Assembly (NCBI RefSeq): GCF_030063145.1
Contig: NZ_JASISM010000002.1
Span: 434,001 to 498,000 of the forward strand
Reading direction: 5' to 3'
Source: Cryobacterium sp. PH31-L1
GTDB lineage: Bacteria; Actinomycetota; Actinomycetes; Actinomycetales; Microbacteriaceae
DNA: 64,000 nt
Shown: positions 17,947-26,852 of the stretch, one piece after another
Layout of the letters: every line of letters starts with the position of its first letter
Numbering within the stretch: the first letter of the stretch is position 1
Notes under the pieces: generated by a model
What the model saw: only the letters and a program-made list of their open reading frames with translations
Told to the model about the DNA's origin: nothing
Databases searched by the model: none
Program-made: the position numbers and the translations under genes

Positions 17947-18783
17947 ATGCGATACCTAAAGGAAGTTCTCGAGTCGAGAGAGCTCCTGGCCAATCTCACC
18001 CTGCGTGAGATTCGCGGTCAGTACAAACGCACAATTTTCGGCCAGCTCTGGTCATTGGTGAACCCGCTCGCTTCAATGCTGGTTTACACCCTCGTTTTTG
18101 CGTTGATCATCCGAGTGCAACCTGAAGCTGGCGATCCCAGTGGGTTGGATATTTTCGCCGTTTGGCTACTCTGCGGGCTGCTCCCGTGGACGTTCTTCTC
18201 GAACGTGGTCCAGCAGGGCATGGGGTCGATCCTAAGCAACGTTGGCCTCGTCCAAAAGGTGTATTTCGCGCGAATCGTGCTCCCTCTCTCAAAAGTCGGG
18301 TCGGTCGGGTACAACTGGCTCTTCGAGATGGGCGTGCTCGTTGTCGTGCTGGTAATCTGCGGTGCCTTCGTCTGGCCCTGGCTTCCCCTAGTTGTTGTGA
18401 CTATGGTCCTTCTGGCTATCTTCGCGGCCGGTCTCGCGCTCATGCTGGCCGTCGCCAACGTGCACTTCCGGGATACTCAATACTTTGTCTCGATCATCAT
18501 GCAAATTTGGATGTACCTGACACCGATCATCTATCCCATCAGCCTCGTAGCGACGCAGTCCGACAAATATGGTGGCCTGTTCGGCACGACGGTGACGATC
18601 CTCGATGTGTACCGCATCAATCCACTTGAGCGATTCGTCGCGGTATTCCGTCAGCTCCTCTACGACAACCGGTGGCCCGATCCGCAGGACTTCCTGCTCT
18701 GTGCGATCTGGGCACTCGCTGCATTCACAGTAGGATTGTGGATCTTCCGACGGAGCGAGAGAGGACTGGCTGAAGCACTGTGA
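17947..18783 (+). CDS. wzm: Polysaccharide ABC exporter, permease subunit
   Basis: A 278-residue ABC-2 type permease with six hydrophobic segments, the N-terminal LREIRGQYKRTIFGQLWSLVNP signature and the C-terminal RQLLYDNRWPD loop. In ABC-dependent polysaccharide pathways the Wzm/TagG permease moves completed lipid-linked chains outward. It overlaps the ATPase gene by 4 bases (GTGA). The start follows GTGAGG; the gene is divergent from wbbL with a 71-base spacer likely to hold both promoters. Confidence 0.92.
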   Translation: MRYLKEVLESRELLANLTLREIRGQYKRTIFGQLWSLVNPLASMLVYTLVFALIIRVQPEAGDPSGLDIFAVWLLCGLLPWTFFSNVVQQGMGSILSNVGLVQKVYFARIVLPLSKVGSVGYNWLFEMGVLVVVLVICGAFVWPWLPLVVVTMVLLAIFAAGLALMLAVANVHFRDTQYFVSIIMQIWMYLTPIIYPISLVATQSDKYGGLFGTTVTILDVYRINPLERFVAVFRQLLYDNRWPDPQDFLLCAIWALAAFTVGLWIFRRSERGLAEAL

Positions 18784-19526
18784 GCGAAATTGCCGTAAAA
18801 ATTGAAGACGTCAGTAAGAAGTTTCGCCTGTATCACGAGCGCAATCAATCCATAAAATCTGCAATCATGCGCGGTCGTCGGTCTGTGCACGAAGACTTTT
18901 GGGCTTTGAAAGATGTCGGCTTTGAAGTCCCGGTCGGTTCGACCTTCGGCCTCATCGGTAGCAACGGGTCGGGTAAGTCGACCCTGTTGAAATGCCTTGC
19001 CAAGATCTACTACCCCGAGACAGGAAGCATCACCTACAACGGCAAGATCGCTGCGCTTCTTGAAGTCGGCTCTGGTTTTCATCCCGAATTGTCGGGCCGA
19101 GAGAACATCTTTTTGAACGGTTCGATTCTGGGAATGTCCAAGAAAGAGATCACGGGAAAATTCGACGAAATCGTAGATTTCTCGGGAGTCGAACAGTTCA
19201 TCGACCAGCCGGTCAAGAACTATTCGTCGGGAATGTACGTTCGACTTGGCTTTTCCGTGGCCATCAACGTCAACCCCGATATTCTCGTTGTCGACGAAGT
19301 TCTGGCCGTGGGCGACACCGAATTTCAGGCGAAGTGTGCTCAGAAATTCGTTGATTTCAAGAATGAGGGACGAACCGTCATCCTCGTCAGCCACTCAATG
19401 GAATCAGTGCGGGAGATGTGTGACAGCGCAGCGTGGCTCAGCCACGGGGAGCTTATCAAGGTCGGTCCGGCTGACGAAACAATTGACGCCTACCTCAGAT
19501 CCTTGCCGGGTGCGTCAGCAGCCTAA
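18780..19526 (+). CDS. wzt: Polysaccharide ABC exporter, ATPase subunit
   Basis: A 248-residue ATPase that powers the Wzm permease. Walker A is GSNGSGKS at 60-67, the signature is YSSGMY at 148-153 (SSG form typical of Wzt/TagH ATPases), and Walker B is DILVVDEVLAVGD from 168. There is no C-terminal carbohydrate-binding domain as found in O9a-type Wzt, so export probably does not depend on recognition of a chain cap. The start is GTG overlapping the permease stop. A terminator-like hairpin follows. Confidence 0.93.
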   Translation: MSEIAVKIEDVSKKFRLYHERNQSIKSAIMRGRRSVHEDFWALKDVGFEVPVGSTFGLIGSNGSGKSTLLKCLAKIYYPETGSITYNGKIAALLEVGSGFHPELSGRENIFLNGSILGMSKKEITGKFDEIVDFSGVEQFIDQPVKNYSSGMYVRLGFSVAINVNPDILVVDEVLAVGDTEFQAKCAQKFVDFKNEGRTVILVSHSMESVREMCDSAAWLSHGELIKVGPADETIDAYLRSLPGASAA

Positions 19527-19537
19527 TCGCGCTGGTG

Positions 19538-19578
19538 TGCTGCGCTAGCGCAGCACAGGCATCGACGCCATTTTTTTT
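19538..19578 (+). terminator. Palindrome followed by a T-run after wzt
   Basis: GTGCTGCGCTAGCGCAGCAC (19538-19557) is a perfect 20-base palindrome. Eight T residues follow at 19571-19578, but 13 bases separate them from the stem, so the intrinsic terminator is plausible rather than ideal. Confidence 0.5.
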
Positions 19579-19602
19579 AGTCATCTATTTGTGAGGTTCA
19601 CT

Positions 19603-22116
19603 GTGAAGAAGCGACGTACAGGTGTTGTATCGGTCGTGCTCGTCAACTTTCGGGGTGCTGACGACACGATCGAGTGTGTACAGGGCCTGTTGAAACTGGA
19701 GTGGCCGTCAGAGCTGCTGGAAATCATCGTCGTTGAGAATGGTTCCGGTGATGACAGCCTTGAAAAGCTCCAGAGCATTAGCGGGCAAGTAACTTTGATT
19801 GAGTCCTCAGAAAACCTTGGGTTTACCGGTGGATGCAATTTGGGCGTATCGAAGTCTACTGGCGAGTTCATCGCCTTCCTGAACAACGACGCGAAGCCAG
19901 ATTCCGGTTGGATCAAAGAAGCCATCGCCACCTTCGCAGCGGGCAACAATATCGGTGCTGTCGCGAGCAAGGTGCTCGACTGGGAGGGTGACCGCGTCGA
20001 CTACATCGGTGCCGCCATAACCTGGTATGGCATGGGGTACAAGCCGCACGCGGGAGAGACGGACCGAGGAGCCTGGAACGACGAACGCGACGTTTTGTTC
20101 GGTACGGGTGCGGCCATGTTCGTCCGGGCATCCGTTTTCGAGCAGATCGGTGGTTTTGACGACAGCTTCTTCATGTTCTACGACGACGTAGATCTCGGCT
20201 GGCGCCTCAACCTGTTGGGGTACAGGTTCCGCTTCCAGCCCAAATCGTTGGCATTTCATAAGCACCATGCCTCCATGAACAAGTTCGGCAACTTTCGTGA
20301 GACGTACCTTCTCGAGCGCAACGCCCTGTACACGCTGTACAAGAACCTGGACGACGAATCCCTGGCGCAAATCTTCCCGGGGGCACTGCTTCTCGCAACC
20401 CGCCGTGCGGTAGCTCGTGGCGAGCACGATTCAGCATCGTTAGACCTTCGGGTTCCCGGTAACGATGATGAACCGACGCTGCCGATTTCGAAGCAGACGA
20501 TGGCCGGAATCTACGCCGTCGATCAGTTCGTCGAGTTGCTTCCCGAGATGACGAAAGCGCGCGCCGAGGTCCAGGCGTCCCGCACTGTGACAGATCGCCA
20601 ACTCAAGCGGCTGTTTGGTAACACCGATGAGCCGGCATACCCCATCGAGAAGTATCTTCGCGGTTACGAGAAAATCGTAGACAGTCTCGGTCAGCTGAGG
20701 ATTGAAGGACGCCGACACATTCTTGTCATCACGGGCGACCCCGTCGGTCATCAGATGGCAGGCCCGGCAATTCGCGCCTGGAATATTGCCAAGCTGCTCT
20801 CAGACGAGCACGACGTGCGCCTAGTAAGCATGACGAAGGCCGTCGCTCTCGACGATGCTGTTGAGGTCGGTGTGATCGATCATCATCACCCGAACTCCGT
20901 CGTCGAGCACGAGAAATGGGCCGACGTCATCATCGTTCAGGGCCATGCGCTGGCACTGTTCCCCAGCCTGGAGACGTCAAGCAAGATTCTCGTCGTGGAC
21001 GTTTATGATCCCTTGCACCTCGAACAGCTTGAGCAGGGTAAGGGTCAAACCCTGAAGGTGTGGAACAAGCAAGTGACCGAGGCGACGGATGCCTTGAACC
21101 ACCAGCTGCTTCTCGGAGACTTCTTCCTCTGCGCGAGTGAACGCCAACGCCACTTCTGGTTGGGCCAGTTGTCAGCGCTCGGCCGGGTGAACCCCTACAC
21201 GTATTCGCGTGACAACGATCTAGATTCGCTAATCGCCGAGGCCCCATTCGGAATTGCTAGTGTGGACCCGGTGCAGCGCAATCCGGCACTGCGCGGAGTG
21301 GTGCCGGGCATCAATGAGGGCGACAAGATCATCATCTGGGGTGGTGGAATCTACAACTGGTTCGACCCCGACACGCTCATTCGCGCCGTGGCCCAATTGG
21401 CCGTGCGTCACCCGACAATTCGGTTGTTCTTCATGGGCGTCAAACACCCGAATCCGGCCGTTCCCGAAATGGAAGCCGTCGCTGCAGCACGCGTTCTCGC
21501 CGACCAGCTCGGACTCACCGGCAAACATGTTTTCTTCAACGAGTCGTGGGTGCCCTACGGGGATCGGCAAGATTACCTGCTCGAGGCTGATGTCGGAGTG
21601 TCAACTCACTTTCAGCACGTAGAAACCACCTTTTCCTTTCGTACGAGAATTCTCGACTACCTCTGGGCGGGGCTGCCTATCGTCACGACCGAAGGCGATT
21701 CGTTCGGCAGTCTCGTCGAAAAGGAAGCCCTTGGAGCATCCGTCCCGGAACGTGACCAGGCCGCCCTAGAGTCGGCCCTCGAACGATTCCTCTTCGATGA
21801 TGATGCGATCGCAGCGGCTCGGGCAAATGTGAGTCGAGTACGCCAAGCGTTCACCTGGGACAAGGCATTGGCACCACTCGTGGAGTTCTGCCGCAACCCA
21901 CAGCAGGCTGCCGACAAGCAAGGCGCCAAGAAGAGTGGCAAAGGCAAGCGTGCAAAGGGAATTCCGAACGGTATCCCCAAAGCCAAGTCGTCTCGCAGCA
22001 CAGGGCTTCGTCGGGACATCGAACGTGCCGCGTACTATTTTCAACAAGGCGGTCCAACCGCTGTCGTGGAGAGAATCCGTGCACGTCAAGATCGAAACAA
22101 GCCGCCGGCTAACTGA
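19603..22116 (+). CDS. Bifunctional GT2-GT4 fusion glycosyltransferase
   Basis: An 837-residue protein with two glycosyltransferase folds. The first 290 or so residues are a GT2 domain: VVLVNFRGADDT, NLGFTGGCNLGV, the metal-binding NNDAK and the EQIGGFDDSFFMFYDDVDLGWRL acceptor motif. After a linker, residues from about 380 form a GT-B domain (MAGPAIRAWNIAKLL, VVDVYDPLHLEQ, IIIWGGGIYNWFDPDTLI, DYLWAGLPIVTTEGDSFG). The last 70 residues are lysine-rich. The GTG at 19603 has GAGG six bases before it; a GTG at 19591 is the alternative. Such fusions add two sugars in sequence. Donors are unknown; rhamnose is likely for the GT2 half given the context. Confidence 0.82.
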   Translation: MKKRRTGVVSVVLVNFRGADDTIECVQGLLKLEWPSELLEIIVVENGSGDDSLEKLQSISGQVTLIESSENLGFTGGCNLGVSKSTGEFIAFLNNDAKPDSGWIKEAIATFAAGNNIGAVASKVLDWEGDRVDYIGAAITWYGMGYKPHAGETDRGAWNDERDVLFGTGAAMFVRASVFEQIGGFDDSFFMFYDDVDLGWRLNLLGYRFRFQPKSLAFHKHHASMNKFGNFRETYLLERNALYTLYKNLDDESLAQIFPGALLLATRRAVARGEHDSASLDLRVPGNDDEPTLPISKQTMAGIYAVDQFVELLPEMTKARAEVQASRTVTDRQLKRLFGNTDEPAYPIEKYLRGYEKIVDSLGQLRIEGRRHILVITGDPVGHQMAGPAIRAWNIAKLLSDEHDVRLVSMTKAVALDDAVEVGVIDHHHPNSVVEHEKWADVIIVQGHALALFPSLETSSKILVVDVYDPLHLEQLEQGKGQTLKVWNKQVTEATDALNHQLLLGDFFLCASERQRHFWLGQLSALGRVNPYTYSRDNDLDSLIAEAPFGIASVDPVQRNPALRGVVPGINEGDKIIIWGGGIYNWFDPDTLIRAVAQLAVRHPTIRLFFMGVKHPNPAVPEMEAVAAARVLADQLGLTGKHVFFNESWVPYGDRQDYLLEADVGVSTHFQHVETTFSFRTRILDYLWAGLPIVTTEGDSFGSLVEKEALGASVPERDQAALESALERFLFDDDAIAAARANVSRVRQAFTWDKALAPLVEFCRNPQQAADKQGAKKSGKGKRAKGIPNGIPKAKSSRSTGLRRDIERAAYYFQQGGPTAVVERIRARQDRNKPPAN

Positions 22117-22176
22117 TGCACTCCCGAGTCGCACCAACTAAGTTTTCACGTAGGCCCAAGCAATGAGGATTAGAAA

Positions 22177-22479
22177 ATGAATGCGCACGACAGCGTTGGT
22201 CCCTACGATATAGTCGACGAAGTAGCTCGCCTTCGGGCGGAGCGCGACGTACTGATCGCATCCATTCGGGATCTTACTCACGGCCAACTGATCAGTCGGG
22301 ATCTGGAGTTGGGCCTTCGTGCCGAACTGATGCAAGCCAAGATTGACCTTGGCAATGCCCGCGATCGTGGGGTGCACGACCTCTACATGACTCGCAGATC
22401 GACAACCTGGCGCGTTGGGCGTTTGGTCATGAAACCAGTTGTGATTGGGCGTCGCGTTTTGCGACGAATCACCAAATGA
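22177..22479 (+). CDS. Small coiled-coil protein with basic amphipathic end
   Basis: A 100-residue protein of unknown function between two glycosyltransferase genes, overlapping the next by 4 bases (ATGA). The middle (residues 10-65) is helical and charged (VDEVARLRAERDVLIASIRDL), as in a coiled coil. The end STTWRVGRLVMKPVVIGRRVLRRI is basic and amphipathic and matches the style of C-terminal tails seen on glycan-cluster methyltransferases and glycosyltransferases, including the remnant at 15303-15446. It may hold neighbouring enzymes together or at the membrane. This role is inference. Confidence 0.6.
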   Translation: MNAHDSVGPYDIVDEVARLRAERDVLIASIRDLTHGQLISRDLELGLRAELMQAKIDLGNARDRGVHDLYMTRRSTTWRVGRLVMKPVVIGRRVLRRITK

Positions 22480-24038
22480 CTGATCAGGGACGCGCACCAC
22501 TCTTCTCGATCCTCACTCCCGTTTACGACACGCCGCTCAACGCACTCACCGACACCATCGCCTCGGTTCTGGCGCAATCATTTGAGGATTGGGAGCTGAT
22601 ACTGGTCGATGACCTATCTCCGAATCCACAGGTGCGCCGGGTATTGCACGATGCGGCTCTCCGTGATTCGCGCATACGCGTGATCGAGCGTTCAGCGAAC
22701 GGGGGAATTGTTGCCGCATCGAATGACGCGATTCAAGCCGCTCGAGGTGAATTTTTGGCCTTGCTCGACCATGACGATCTGTTGACGACATGCGCGCTTG
22801 AATCGGTGGCGGCGGCGATTGGATCTAGAGGCGATGTCGACTACGTGTACTCTGACGAAGACAAGGTTGCTGACGACGGCAAATACTTTGATCAATTCGA
22901 CAAGCCGGATTGGTCACCGGAGCGGTTGCGCGGTCAGATGTACACCGGGCACTTCTCCGTGCTTCGGGCCGAGATTGTGCGCAATGTCGGCGGATTTCGC
23001 ACGGAGTTCGAGGGATCCCAAGACCACGATCTCGTCTTGAGAGTAACCGAACAAGCGCGCCAGATTCTGCACGTTCGTGAGGTGCTTTATCACTGGCGTG
23101 TGGTTCCTGGGTCAACTGCTGAGCTCACGGACAACAAGCCATATGCGTGGGATGCCGGAGTGCGGGCCGTGGACGCCCATCTGGCCAGAGTAGGTATTGC
23201 TGGCCATGCCACCCACGGTCCTGTCCCTGGAACCTATCGGATTGAGCGCGAGCCCGATCTGGACAAGTCAGTGAGCATCATTATTCCTACACGCGGTACC
23301 GCTGGTGAGGTCTGGGGCAAGCAACGTGTTTTCCTGGTGGATGCCGTGAAGTCGGTTCTCGAGACAACACGGCATCGAGACCTTGAGATCGTCGTTGTCT
23401 TCGACGCTGACACGCCCTCGGATGTCTTGGCAGAACTCGCTGAGCTGGTGGGGGACCGGCTGACGCTCGTTCCATTCTTCGGGCCCTTCAACTTCAGTCG
23501 CAAGTGCAATGAAGGTTTTCTGGCGGCTCGCGGAGAAGTTCTGCTCTTTCTGAACGACGATGTGCAAGCTATTAGCGATGAGATGGTTGGAAACCTGATA
23601 GCTCCTCTCAACGAGCCAGACGTAGGAATGACCGGCGCCATGCTCTACTTCGAAGACGGCGGAATTCAGCACGCCGGTCATTTGCATCACATGGGTCAGT
23701 TCTCTCACGCTTACTTAGGCGAGCCGAAGGGCACGTACGGCGCGTTCTCCTCGCTTCTTGTCAATCGCGAAGCCTCAGGACTGACCGCGGCCTGCATCGC
23801 AATGCCGCGCGAAGTGTTTCAGGAGGTTGGGGGATTTTCAGAACTTTTTCCGGGCAATTTCAATGATGTGGACCTCTCCAAGAAAGTTACCCAGTCGGGG
23901 TATCGCTTGGTGTGGCTCGCCAACGTTGAACTCTTTCATTTCGAGTCGCGTTCACGCAACCCGTTAGTTCATTCTTTCGAGGAGAAAATGATCATTGACC
24001 GGTGGGCCGGTCCACAGCGCGATCCCTACCTCGCCTGA
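22476..24038 (+). CDS. Tandem GT2 glycosyltransferase
   Basis: A 520-residue protein with two GT2 folds in series. The first (about 8-230) has SILTPVYDTPLNALTDTIASV, the DDLSPNP loop and DHDDLL. The second (about 265-515) opens VSIIIPTRGTAG, carries FLNDDVQ as the DxD-like motif and ends with VGGFSELFPGNFNDVDLSKK. This is the layout of rhamnan-type and WsaF/RfbF-related polymer extending enzymes. Translation is coupled to the small protein upstream. It likely extends the exported polysaccharide chain; donors are unassigned. Confidence 0.85.
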   Translation: MTDQGRAPLFSILTPVYDTPLNALTDTIASVLAQSFEDWELILVDDLSPNPQVRRVLHDAALRDSRIRVIERSANGGIVAASNDAIQAARGEFLALLDHDDLLTTCALESVAAAIGSRGDVDYVYSDEDKVADDGKYFDQFDKPDWSPERLRGQMYTGHFSVLRAEIVRNVGGFRTEFEGSQDHDLVLRVTEQARQILHVREVLYHWRVVPGSTAELTDNKPYAWDAGVRAVDAHLARVGIAGHATHGPVPGTYRIEREPDLDKSVSIIIPTRGTAGEVWGKQRVFLVDAVKSVLETTRHRDLEIVVVFDADTPSDVLAELAELVGDRLTLVPFFGPFNFSRKCNEGFLAARGEVLLFLNDDVQAISDEMVGNLIAPLNEPDVGMTGAMLYFEDGGIQHAGHLHHMGQFSHAYLGEPKGTYGAFSSLLVNREASGLTAACIAMPREVFQEVGGFSELFPGNFNDVDLSKKVTQSGYRLVWLANVELFHFESRSRNPLVHSFEEKMIIDRWAGPQRDPYLA

Positions 24039-24051
24039 ATCCTCGCGAATT

Positions 24052-24080
24052 TTGCGGAAAGTACCATCGGGGGCTATTTT
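24052..24080 (+). promoter_or_regulatory. Candidate promoter for the secreted repeat protein
   Basis: TTGCGG (24052-24057), a 17-base spacer and TATTTT (24075-24080) lie 61 bases before the start of the next gene. It is a fair match to the sigma-70-like consensus, judged by eye only. Confidence 0.4.
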
Positions 24081-24140
24081 CGCGTAGCCTGAACGAGAGC
24101 TTTGTATTCAGGACATTGCCAGTAACGGAGTAACAATATT

Positions 24141-26558
24141 ATGCTGGCCAAGTTAAAGCGCGTCGTCACAGCAATTGTCGTGGCAGGCCTCGTTGCAGTC
24201 GTGATGGTAGCTGTCCCGCAGAAGGCTGAGGCGCTCACCGGCGCTGAATTCAACCCGGGTTACATAATTTCTGACGCTCAGTTCTATGCGCGAGACGCTA
24301 TGTCGCAAGACCAGATTCAGGCCTTCTTAGACGCGCAAATTGGCACGTGCCAAAATTCCCTTTGTCTGAACGTTCTGCGTATCAACACAACGACGACCAC
24401 TCTCGCCTTTGGGACCTGTGCCACGTATCCGGGTGAGGCGAATGAGTCTGCCGCGCGCATGATCTACAAGGTCCAGCAGGCATGTAGCATCAGTGCCAAA
24501 GTCCTGCTCGTGACTCTGCAAAAAGAGCAAGGTCTAGTGACAAGCAAGGCTCCGACCGAGGCGATCTTGCGTAAGGCCTTGGGCCAAGGCTGCCCGGACA
24601 CCGCTCAATGCGACTCCGCTTACTACGGATTTTTTATGCAGGTCTACTCCGCAGCCCGACAGTTTGCCTGGTATGGTAACCCGGCCGGTTCACACACATC
24701 CATCAAGGTGGGACAGACCAATGCTGTGCTTTTCCACCCGAATAGTGCATGTGGATCAAGCAATGTCGTAATCCAGAACCGAGCCACGGCAGCTCTGTAC
24801 TACTACACGCCCTACCAGCCGAATTCCGCCGCGCTTGCAAATCTCGGGGGTGTGGGCGATGGCTGCTCCTCATACGGCAACCGTAATTTCTGGGTTTACT
24901 ACAACAATTGGTTCGGTTCGCCCTCAGCCGGCACAAGCCCAATCGGAAACATCGAATCTGTGCGTGGCGCTATTGGCGGGGTAACCGTTGTGGGTTGGGC
25001 CATCGACCCCGATACCGCAAACTCAATTGACGTTCACGTCTATGTCGACGGTGTCGGAACTCCTACGTCAGCCGCGTTGGAACGCACCGATATTGGTGCC
25101 ATGTTTCCCGCCTACGGAAACGCCCATGGCTTCAACATTGCGGTGCCGGTTAGATTCTCGGGAACGCACAGTGTTTGTGTCTACGGCTTCAACGTTCTCG
25201 GCGGAGACAATACGCTCTTTGGATGCTCCAACGTTGTGGCCAATGGAGGGTCTCCAATCGCTGGTATTGATGCTGTTGTCGGAAGCGCTGGTGCGATTTC
25301 GATAAACGGATGGGCAATCGACCCCGACTCTGCTGGCCCCATGTCAGTGCACGCCTATGTTGATGGAGTCGGAACAGCCTTCCTGGCCGACAAACTCCGC
25401 AAGGATGTCGGTATCGCCTTCCCTGGATACGGTGACAACCATGGTTTTTCCTACTCAATTGACGCTACGGAAGGTGTCCACGAAATTTGCCTGTACGGAA
25501 TTAACATCGGATCCGGGACAAACGTCCAGTTTGGGTGCTATTCGGTGTCTATTCCGATTGCCGAACGGGGTCGTGTCCCGGTGGGCGTGCTCGAGGCCGT
25601 TTCCCCTGTCGCGGGTGGCGTGAACATCGTTGGCTGGGCGCTTGACCCTGACACGGCTAATCCGATCACCGTGGACGTGAAGGTCGACGGAATTGGTTCC
25701 GTATACCAAGCGAACAAGGCGCGAACAGATCTGGGGGCTGCTTGGCCTGGCTACGGCGGTAATCACGGCTTCGCTGAAGTCGTGGCCGTTGCGGCGGGAC
25801 CACACGAAGTGTGTGCCTATGCGAGGAACTCCGGCCCCGGAGTGAACACTGTCCTGGGCTGTTCTTCTGTCACGGTCGCCAGCCCGGAGCGAATCGCAGA
25901 GCAGGGGCGGTTGCCAATTGGCGCCATCGAGGCAGCACGCCCAACCGCCGCCGGGATCGACGTCAGCGGGTGGGCCTTTGACCCGGACACAGCCTCTCCG
26001 ATTTCCGTGCATGTCTACGTTGATGGCGTTAGTGCAGCGTACGTGGCAAACAAATCACGACCGGATGTGGGAAGTGCATTCCCCGGCTACGGGGACAACC
26101 ATGGCTTTACCGAATCTATCGTTGCCGCTGCCGGGGCTCACCGGGTCTGTGTCTATGCAATTAATTCTGGTCCAGGCACACACCCCGCCATCGGTTGCGG
26201 GGCAGTGACTGTTCCGGAAACAGCCGGCAATGTCGAGAAGGGGAGAACTCCAATTGGGTCCCTTGACGAGATTCGGCCTGTCGCGGGCGGGGTCGTTATC
26301 GGAGGGTGGGCTTTAGACCCGGATACGACGTCCTCCATCCCGGTCCATGTCTACGTGGACGGGGTCGGTACGGCATACACGTCGAACAAGTCACGGCCGG
26401 ATGTGGCCGCTGCCTACCCGGGTTACGGAGATAGTCACGGCTACTCGGAGGTAGTGCCTGCTGTGGGCGGTAGCCATCATGTGTGTGTATACGCGATAAA
26501 TGCTGGCCCCGGCCTGCAACTGTTGATGGGATGCTCAACGGTGGCGGTCCCCCAGTGA
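24141..26558 (+). CDS. Secreted surface protein with five ~107-residue repeats
   Basis: An 805-residue exported protein. Residues 1-31 are a Sec signal peptide with cleavage expected after AEA. Residues 35-260 form a compact cysteine-containing domain (VLLVTLQKEQGL, YYGFFMQVYSAARQF, YYTPYQPN, FWVYYNNWFG) of a type seen in actinobacterial exported proteins; LQKEQGL resembles a lysozyme-like or transglycosylase-like glutamate motif, though this is inference. Five repeats start near residues 267, 372, 480, 592 and 704, each with GW(A)xDPDT, VHVYVDGVG, a YG-NHGF segment and a C-V-Y...C pair. No LPXTG signal or transmembrane anchor is seen at the end. It may bind or remodel wall glycans. Confidence 0.8.
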   Translation: MLAKLKRVVTAIVVAGLVAVVMVAVPQKAEALTGAEFNPGYIISDAQFYARDAMSQDQIQAFLDAQIGTCQNSLCLNVLRINTTTTTLAFGTCATYPGEANESAARMIYKVQQACSISAKVLLVTLQKEQGLVTSKAPTEAILRKALGQGCPDTAQCDSAYYGFFMQVYSAARQFAWYGNPAGSHTSIKVGQTNAVLFHPNSACGSSNVVIQNRATAALYYYTPYQPNSAALANLGGVGDGCSSYGNRNFWVYYNNWFGSPSAGTSPIGNIESVRGAIGGVTVVGWAIDPDTANSIDVHVYVDGVGTPTSAALERTDIGAMFPAYGNAHGFNIAVPVRFSGTHSVCVYGFNVLGGDNTLFGCSNVVANGGSPIAGIDAVVGSAGAISINGWAIDPDSAGPMSVHAYVDGVGTAFLADKLRKDVGIAFPGYGDNHGFSYSIDATEGVHEICLYGINIGSGTNVQFGCYSVSIPIAERGRVPVGVLEAVSPVAGGVNIVGWALDPDTANPITVDVKVDGIGSVYQANKARTDLGAAWPGYGGNHGFAEVVAVAAGPHEVCAYARNSGPGVNTVLGCSSVTVASPERIAEQGRLPIGAIEAARPTAAGIDVSGWAFDPDTASPISVHVYVDGVSAAYVANKSRPDVGSAFPGYGDNHGFTESIVAAAGAHRVCVYAINSGPGTHPAIGCGAVTVPETAGNVEKGRTPIGSLDEIRPVAGGVVIGGWALDPDTTSSIPVHVYVDGVGTAYTSNKSRPDVAAAYPGYGDSHGYSEVVPAVGGSHHVCVYAINAGPGLQLLMGCSTVAVPQ

Positions 26559-26848
26559 CGCAGTGATGGCGTTTGGCGGTTCCCTGGTGGCGTGAGTTCG
26601 GAATCGGGTGTAGGCGGGTGAGGGCTGAACTACGGGAGCTGGATATACTCATAGTGGCTTGGCCCGACTGACTACGGTGTGACTTGTGCTGGGTGTTGTT
26701 CAAGCAAGAAAAGGTTTTCGAAAGGCACACGGTATACCGCAGCTATGAGTGGTTCAGATATTTTCGATGACCGGCCAATCCTCGGGGGCCGGGTCGATAG
26801 TACAACTTTGCGGGCTACCGTGATGTCTGCCGGTGGAATCGCCGCCTC
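26559..26848 (+). other. Gap before the first DUF2142 gene
   Basis: About 290 bases. A TATACT at 26644-26649 is a possible -10 element without a clear -35. A small open frame begins at 26745 and is listed separately. No strong hairpin or repeat was seen. Confidence 0.4.
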
Positions 26849-26852
26849 GTGA
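26745..26852 (+). CDS. Possible 35-residue leader peptide
   Basis: ATG at 26745 opens a 35-codon frame (MSGSDIFDDRPILGG...) whose TGA overlaps the GTG start of the DUF2142 gene by 3 bases (GTGA). That arrangement is typical of translational coupling. There is no clear ribosome site and no recognised homology, so this may be chance. Confidence 0.25.
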   Translation: MSGSDIFDDRPILGGRVDSTTLRATVMSAGGIAAS

